In this document: piece after piece, positions 33,608 through 35,932 of the stretch | How positions within the stretch are numbered: position 1 is the first letter of the stretch | Layout: every line of letters begins with the position of its first letter | Origin: Dyella monticola | GTDB lineage: Bacteria; Pseudomonadota; Gammaproteobacteria; Xanthomonadales; Rhodanobacteraceae | NCBI RefSeq assembly: GCF_003363155.1 | Contig: NZ_QRBE01000022.1 | Coordinates: 1 to 35,932 of the forward strand | DNA length: 35,932 nucleotides | Direction: 5' to 3' | Program-made: the position numbers and the translations under genes | The notes under the pieces: model-generated | What the model was told of the DNA's origin: nothing | The model's input: the letters and a program-made list of their open reading frames with translations, nothing else | Databases searched by the model: none

Positions 33608-35023
33608 ATGCACACGTTCTTCCGTAACACCGCCCGTGGTGGCCGTCCGTTTGCCCTGGCCGCGCTCGGCCTGGCCATTGCCGGTGCCCTGGCTGTGCCC
33701 CAGCAGGCCCAAGCCAGCTCCTTCCAATTGAAGGAAGACAGCGCCCAGGCCATGGGCCGCGCCTATGCCGGCTCGGCCACCGCCGGGGGCGACGTCTCCG
33801 TGGTAGCGAACAATCCGGCGGCGATGAGCGATCTGCAGGGCACCTACTTCGAAGCGGATGTCACCGCCATCAACTTCAGCGCGCAATTCACCGGCAGCGC
33901 TCATGACGTCCTGGGCAACCCGATCAGCGGCGGCAACGGCGGCGATGCCGGCACCACCATGCCCGTGCCCTCGCTGTTCTTCGAAACCCAGGTCAACGAT
34001 CGCTGGCATGTGGGCGCGTCCGTCACCGTACCGTTCGGTTTCCAGACCGATTACGACAGTGATTGGGTGGGTCGCTACAACGCGATCTATTCGAAGTTCG
34101 AATCGATCGACGGCACCATGTCCGCATCGTTCAACGTGACCGACGACTTCGCCATCGGCGCCAGCGCCATCGCGCAGCACACCACGGCCACGCTCAGCAA
34201 CGCCATCAACTTCTCCAGCGTGGCGCTCGGCCTGGCCGGTCCGGGCACGCCGGCCAACCTGCCGGTCAGCGAAGTCTACGGTCTGGTGCCGCCCGGCTCC
34301 GACGGCCTGGCTCGCATTACGGGCAGCAGCTGGGCGTGGGGCTACCAGTTGGGCGCCTTCTGGAAGCTCGATCAACAAGATCGCCTGGCCTTCAACTATC
34401 GCTCCAAGATTTCGCATCGCCTGCAGGGGACGGCGGATTTCACCGTGCCGCAGAACGTTTCCACTGTGCTGAGCGTGCTTGGGCCTGAGCTTGGCTTGAA
34501 CAGCAGCTCGCTGCCGTTCCAGAACACCGGCGGCACCGCCGTGTTCACCACGCCGGCCGTCATCAGCACCAGCTATTGGCACCAGGAAGACAAGTTCGGC
34601 TTCGGTGCCGATGTCGACTGGACCCAGTGGGACGTGTTCAGAAACCTCACCGTCAACTACGCCAACCCGGCGCAGCCGTCCAGCACGCAGGTATTTGACT
34701 GGCACAACTCCTGGTACTTCGCGTTTGGTGGCGAGTACTACCTCACCGACAAGCTGACCCTGCGCTCCGGTATCGGCTACGACACCACGCCGACCTACGC
34801 CGCCACGCGCGATCCGCGCGTGCCCGACGAAACGCGCAAACTGCTGTCGGTGGGTATCGGTTACAAAGCCACCGAGCACTTCTCGATCAACGCCTCGTAC
34901 GCGCACATCTTCGTGAATCGCGCAGCCATCGACGGCGTTGTCAGCGCTACCGACGATACGCTGACCGGCTCGTATGACGACGCAGGCAACCTGTTCGCCT
35001 TGTCGGCCATCTACAAGTTCTGA
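33608..35023 (+). CDS. FadL/TodX-type outer membrane porin
   Basis: A 471-residue outer membrane protein. The signal peptide spans about residues 1-37 (ALAALGLAIAGALAVPQQAQA, then SSFQLKEDS). The mature N-terminus and the AYAGSATAGGDVSVVANNPA and AMS block match FadL-family channels that carry long-chain fatty acids and other hydrophobic compounds across the outer membrane; the NPA motif is diagnostic. Alternating aromatic beta-strands follow (WHVGASVTVPFGFQTDY, FAFGGEYYLTDKLTLRSGIG), and the protein ends ALSAIYKF with a terminal phenylalanine, as expected for BAM-inserted barrels. The start at ATG 33608 follows AGGAG; the 99 codons of open frame upstream do not look coding. Together with the desaturase it points to use of fatty acids, but the genes are not linked. 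Confidence 0.94.
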   Translation: MHTFFRNTARGGRPFALAALGLAIAGALAVPQQAQASSFQLKEDSAQAMGRAYAGSATAGGDVSVVANNPAAMSDLQGTYFEADVTAINFSAQFTGSAHDVLGNPISGGNGGDAGTTMPVPSLFFETQVNDRWHVGASVTVPFGFQTDYDSDWVGRYNAIYSKFESIDGTMSASFNVTDDFAIGASAIAQHTTATLSNAINFSSVALGLAGPGTPANLPVSEVYGLVPPGSDGLARITGSSWAWGYQLGAFWKLDQQDRLAFNYRSKISHRLQGTADFTVPQNVSTVLSVLGPELGLNSSSLPFQNTGGTAVFTTPAVISTSYWHQEDKFGFGADVDWTQWDVFRNLTVNYANPAQPSSTQVFDWHNSWYFAFGGEYYLTDKLTLRSGIGYDTTPTYAATRDPRVPDETRKLLSVGIGYKATEHFSINASYAHIFVNRAAIDGVVSATDDTLTGSYDDAGNLFALSAIYKF

Positions 35024-35043
35024 TCGGATTCAAGCTTCACCGG

Positions 35044-35073
35044 AAAACCTCCCCGCGAGAGTGGGGAGGTTTT
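35044..35073 (+). terminator. Rho-independent terminator of the porin gene
   Basis: AAAACCTCCCC (35044-35054) and GGGGAGGTTTT (35063-35073) form an 11-bp stem, followed by further Ts, 20 bp after the stop codon. Confidence 0.93.
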
Positions 35074-35131
35074 TTATGGGCGTTCAAATCCCAGCGCTGA
35101 AGTTGAGCGAATGACCGCGCAAGACGGTTGG

Positions 35132-35779
35132 TCAAGGGCTCGTCATGACGTGGACGCTTTCGACGAGATTGACCATGTCTTTGATGATGTCGTCTCGGGC
35201 TTCTTTTGGGGCTGTGGAAAAGAACGGCATATCCATTGAGACCAAATAGGAAGGCGTTATACGCAAGATATGCACGCCATCGACCACCCCTAACACGCCT
35301 TTTTGATTCTTTGCGTTTTCGAGTTGCCTACCGACAAGAGTCGTTCCTTGGTCATTATCAATTCTATCAAACGATAATTTTTTAAATGAAACGAAAAAAA
35401 TTCCCATGGGGCCACCTTTGAATGCCCACTTTCCATTTTTGTTCTTAAAAAATCCCTGGTATGCAATAACGTCATCAATATCTGACGGTATCGTTATAAA
35501 TAACGATAGATGATCATTGGAATTATAGACATTTCTCTTTTCTAGAAGACGTATAACGCACCCGCCATTGTCCCCGTAAGGTATAGCAAAGCGTCCCTCC
35601 CGTTGACGGGCCAAATATTTTGAATCTTCAAAATCAAATGTACATTGCTCAAAATTTTTCTTTGTAAGCGTCACGCCTTGCGTGACAGCGACTTGATAGG
35701 CATGAGCTGACGGCAATAGCGCCGCGATAGTCCACGCACTTGCGCACAACGACTTAATCAAAGAATTTTTTAATCTCAC
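35132..35779 (-). CDS. Secreted hypothetical protein, AT-rich; possible immunity protein
   Basis: A 215-residue protein with a signal peptide: residues 1-27, MRLKNSLIKSLCASAWTIAA then LLPSAHA. The start is GTG 35779, preceded by AAGG at a suitable distance; the first methionine inside the frame comes later. The mature protein has FEQCTFDFEDSKYLA and DNGGCVIRLLEKR (two cysteines that may pair), KNGKWAFKGGPMGIFFVSFK, and ends DIIKDMVNLVESVHVMTSP. Codon use is AT-rich and unlike the porin next to it. It begins 14 bp after the stop of the gene that runs off the right edge. An AT-rich exported protein directly behind another gene would suit a periplasmic immunity protein, but no family is recognised and no toxin domain is visible here. 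Confidence 0.72.
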   Translation of the reverse strand: MRLKNSLIKSLCASAWTIAALLPSAHAYQVAVTQGVTLTKKNFEQCTFDFEDSKYLARQREGRFAIPYGDNGGCVIRLLEKRNVYNSNDHLSLFITIPSDIDDVIAYQGFFKNKNGKWAFKGGPMGIFFVSFKKLSFDRIDNDQGTTLVGRQLENAKNQKGVLGVVDGVHILRITPSYLVSMDMPFFSTAPKEARDDIIKDMVNLVESVHVMTSP

Positions 35780-35793
35780 GGAGCCTTATCCTT

Positions 35794-35932
35794 TTAATCG
35801 GGCCGTTGCGGCGTGTGATCCACTTGGTAACTGGCTGTGCTCTTTGTCACCCAGTGGCCATTCTCGATGCCATATCGCGCAAAGGTCAGTTGCTGGGACG
35901 GGGTAAGCAACCGGGCGACATCGGTTTGGATC
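35794..35932 (-). CDS. C-terminal fragment of an unidentified protein
   Basis: An open frame enters from the right edge on the minus strand and ends at TAA 35794-35796, giving 45 residues: IQTDVARLLTPSQQLTFARY, then GIENGHWVTKSTASYQVDHT and PQRPD. The codons are GC-rich, unlike the next gene, so the boundary between the two gives a sharp shift in composition. The YGIENGHWV segment is reminiscent of the ends of large secreted effectors, but I cannot name a family. It probably shares a transcript with the secreted protein 14 bp downstream. Confidence 0.6.
   Translation of the reverse strand, partial: IQTDVARLLTPSQQLTFARYGIENGHWVTKSTASYQVDHTPQRPD

Noticed and set aside
33581-34906. 441-codon open frame on the minus strand under the porin gene
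   Set aside because: It lies wholly antisense to a convincing FadL-type porin, is rich in R, G, H and V as expected for GC-rich shadow frames, and has no family motif.

Overview
The window looks like chromosome from a GC-rich gammaproteobacterium, most likely of the Xanthomonadales (Rhodanobacteraceae, Dyella- or Luteibacter-like). This is inferred from codon use, the rpmB-rpmG and secB-gpsA blocks, a thymidine kinase without zinc cysteines, a magnesium-type HemB, and recurring GCCCGCC...GGCGGGC-TTTT terminators. No rRNA, tRNA, CRISPR array, transposase or phage gene was seen. Most genes are ordinary housekeeping or metabolic genes.

Layout, left to right. 1-0.2 kb: C-terminal end of an unidentified gene. 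0.3-3.0 kb (minus): rep helicase followed by bluB. 3.2-4.6 kb (plus): tdk and a hypothetical gene. 4.7-8.8 kb (minus): a tightly overlapped operon of ABC ATPase, ABC permease, a GldG-like auxiliary protein, a DUF4340-like protein and mutM. 9.0-10.2 kb (plus): fatty acid desaturase ending in a strong two-way terminator. 10.3-11.8 kb (minus): an AT-richer islet of two related small secreted proteins with a CD-x-C motif; the second is followed, in the same frame, by about 195 further codons behind a TGA stop. 11.9-12.0 kb: consecutive hairpins ending in a U-tract terminator, just upstream of a saccharopine-dehydrogenase-like gene. 12.0-14.1 kb: that gene converges on a DUF4166-DCC pair. 14.2-16.5 kb: rpmB-rpmG (minus) with a recognisable promoter and a long structured leader, diverging from secB-gpsA (plus). 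16.6-19.6 kb: a SNF2-family ATPase of 1009 residues behind a near-perfect palindrome.

19.7-22.3 kb (minus): glucokinase, a HAD phosphatase and a Sel1-like secreted protein. 22.4-25.1 kb: a sedolisin (S53) peptidase diverging from hemB, with two palindromes between. 25.2-27.1 kb: tautomerase and DUF4865 genes diverging from a LysR regulator. 27.1-29.2 kb: glutaminyl cyclase and a GT9 glycosyltransferase. 29.3-32.8 kb (minus): a 1154-residue membrane-anchored ankyrin protein. 33.0-35.0 kb: a YcgL protein and a FadL-type porin. 35.1 kb to the end (minus): an AT-rich secreted protein 14 bp behind the end of an unidentified gene, an arrangement that would suit a toxin-immunity pair.

The least explained parts are the islet at 10.3-11.8 kb with its in-frame TGA, the structured intergenic segment at 11.94-12.03 kb, the secreted-protein pair at the right edge, and the palindromes in front of the SNF2, S53 and ankyrin genes. 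Family assignments rest on recognised motifs only; no database search was run.
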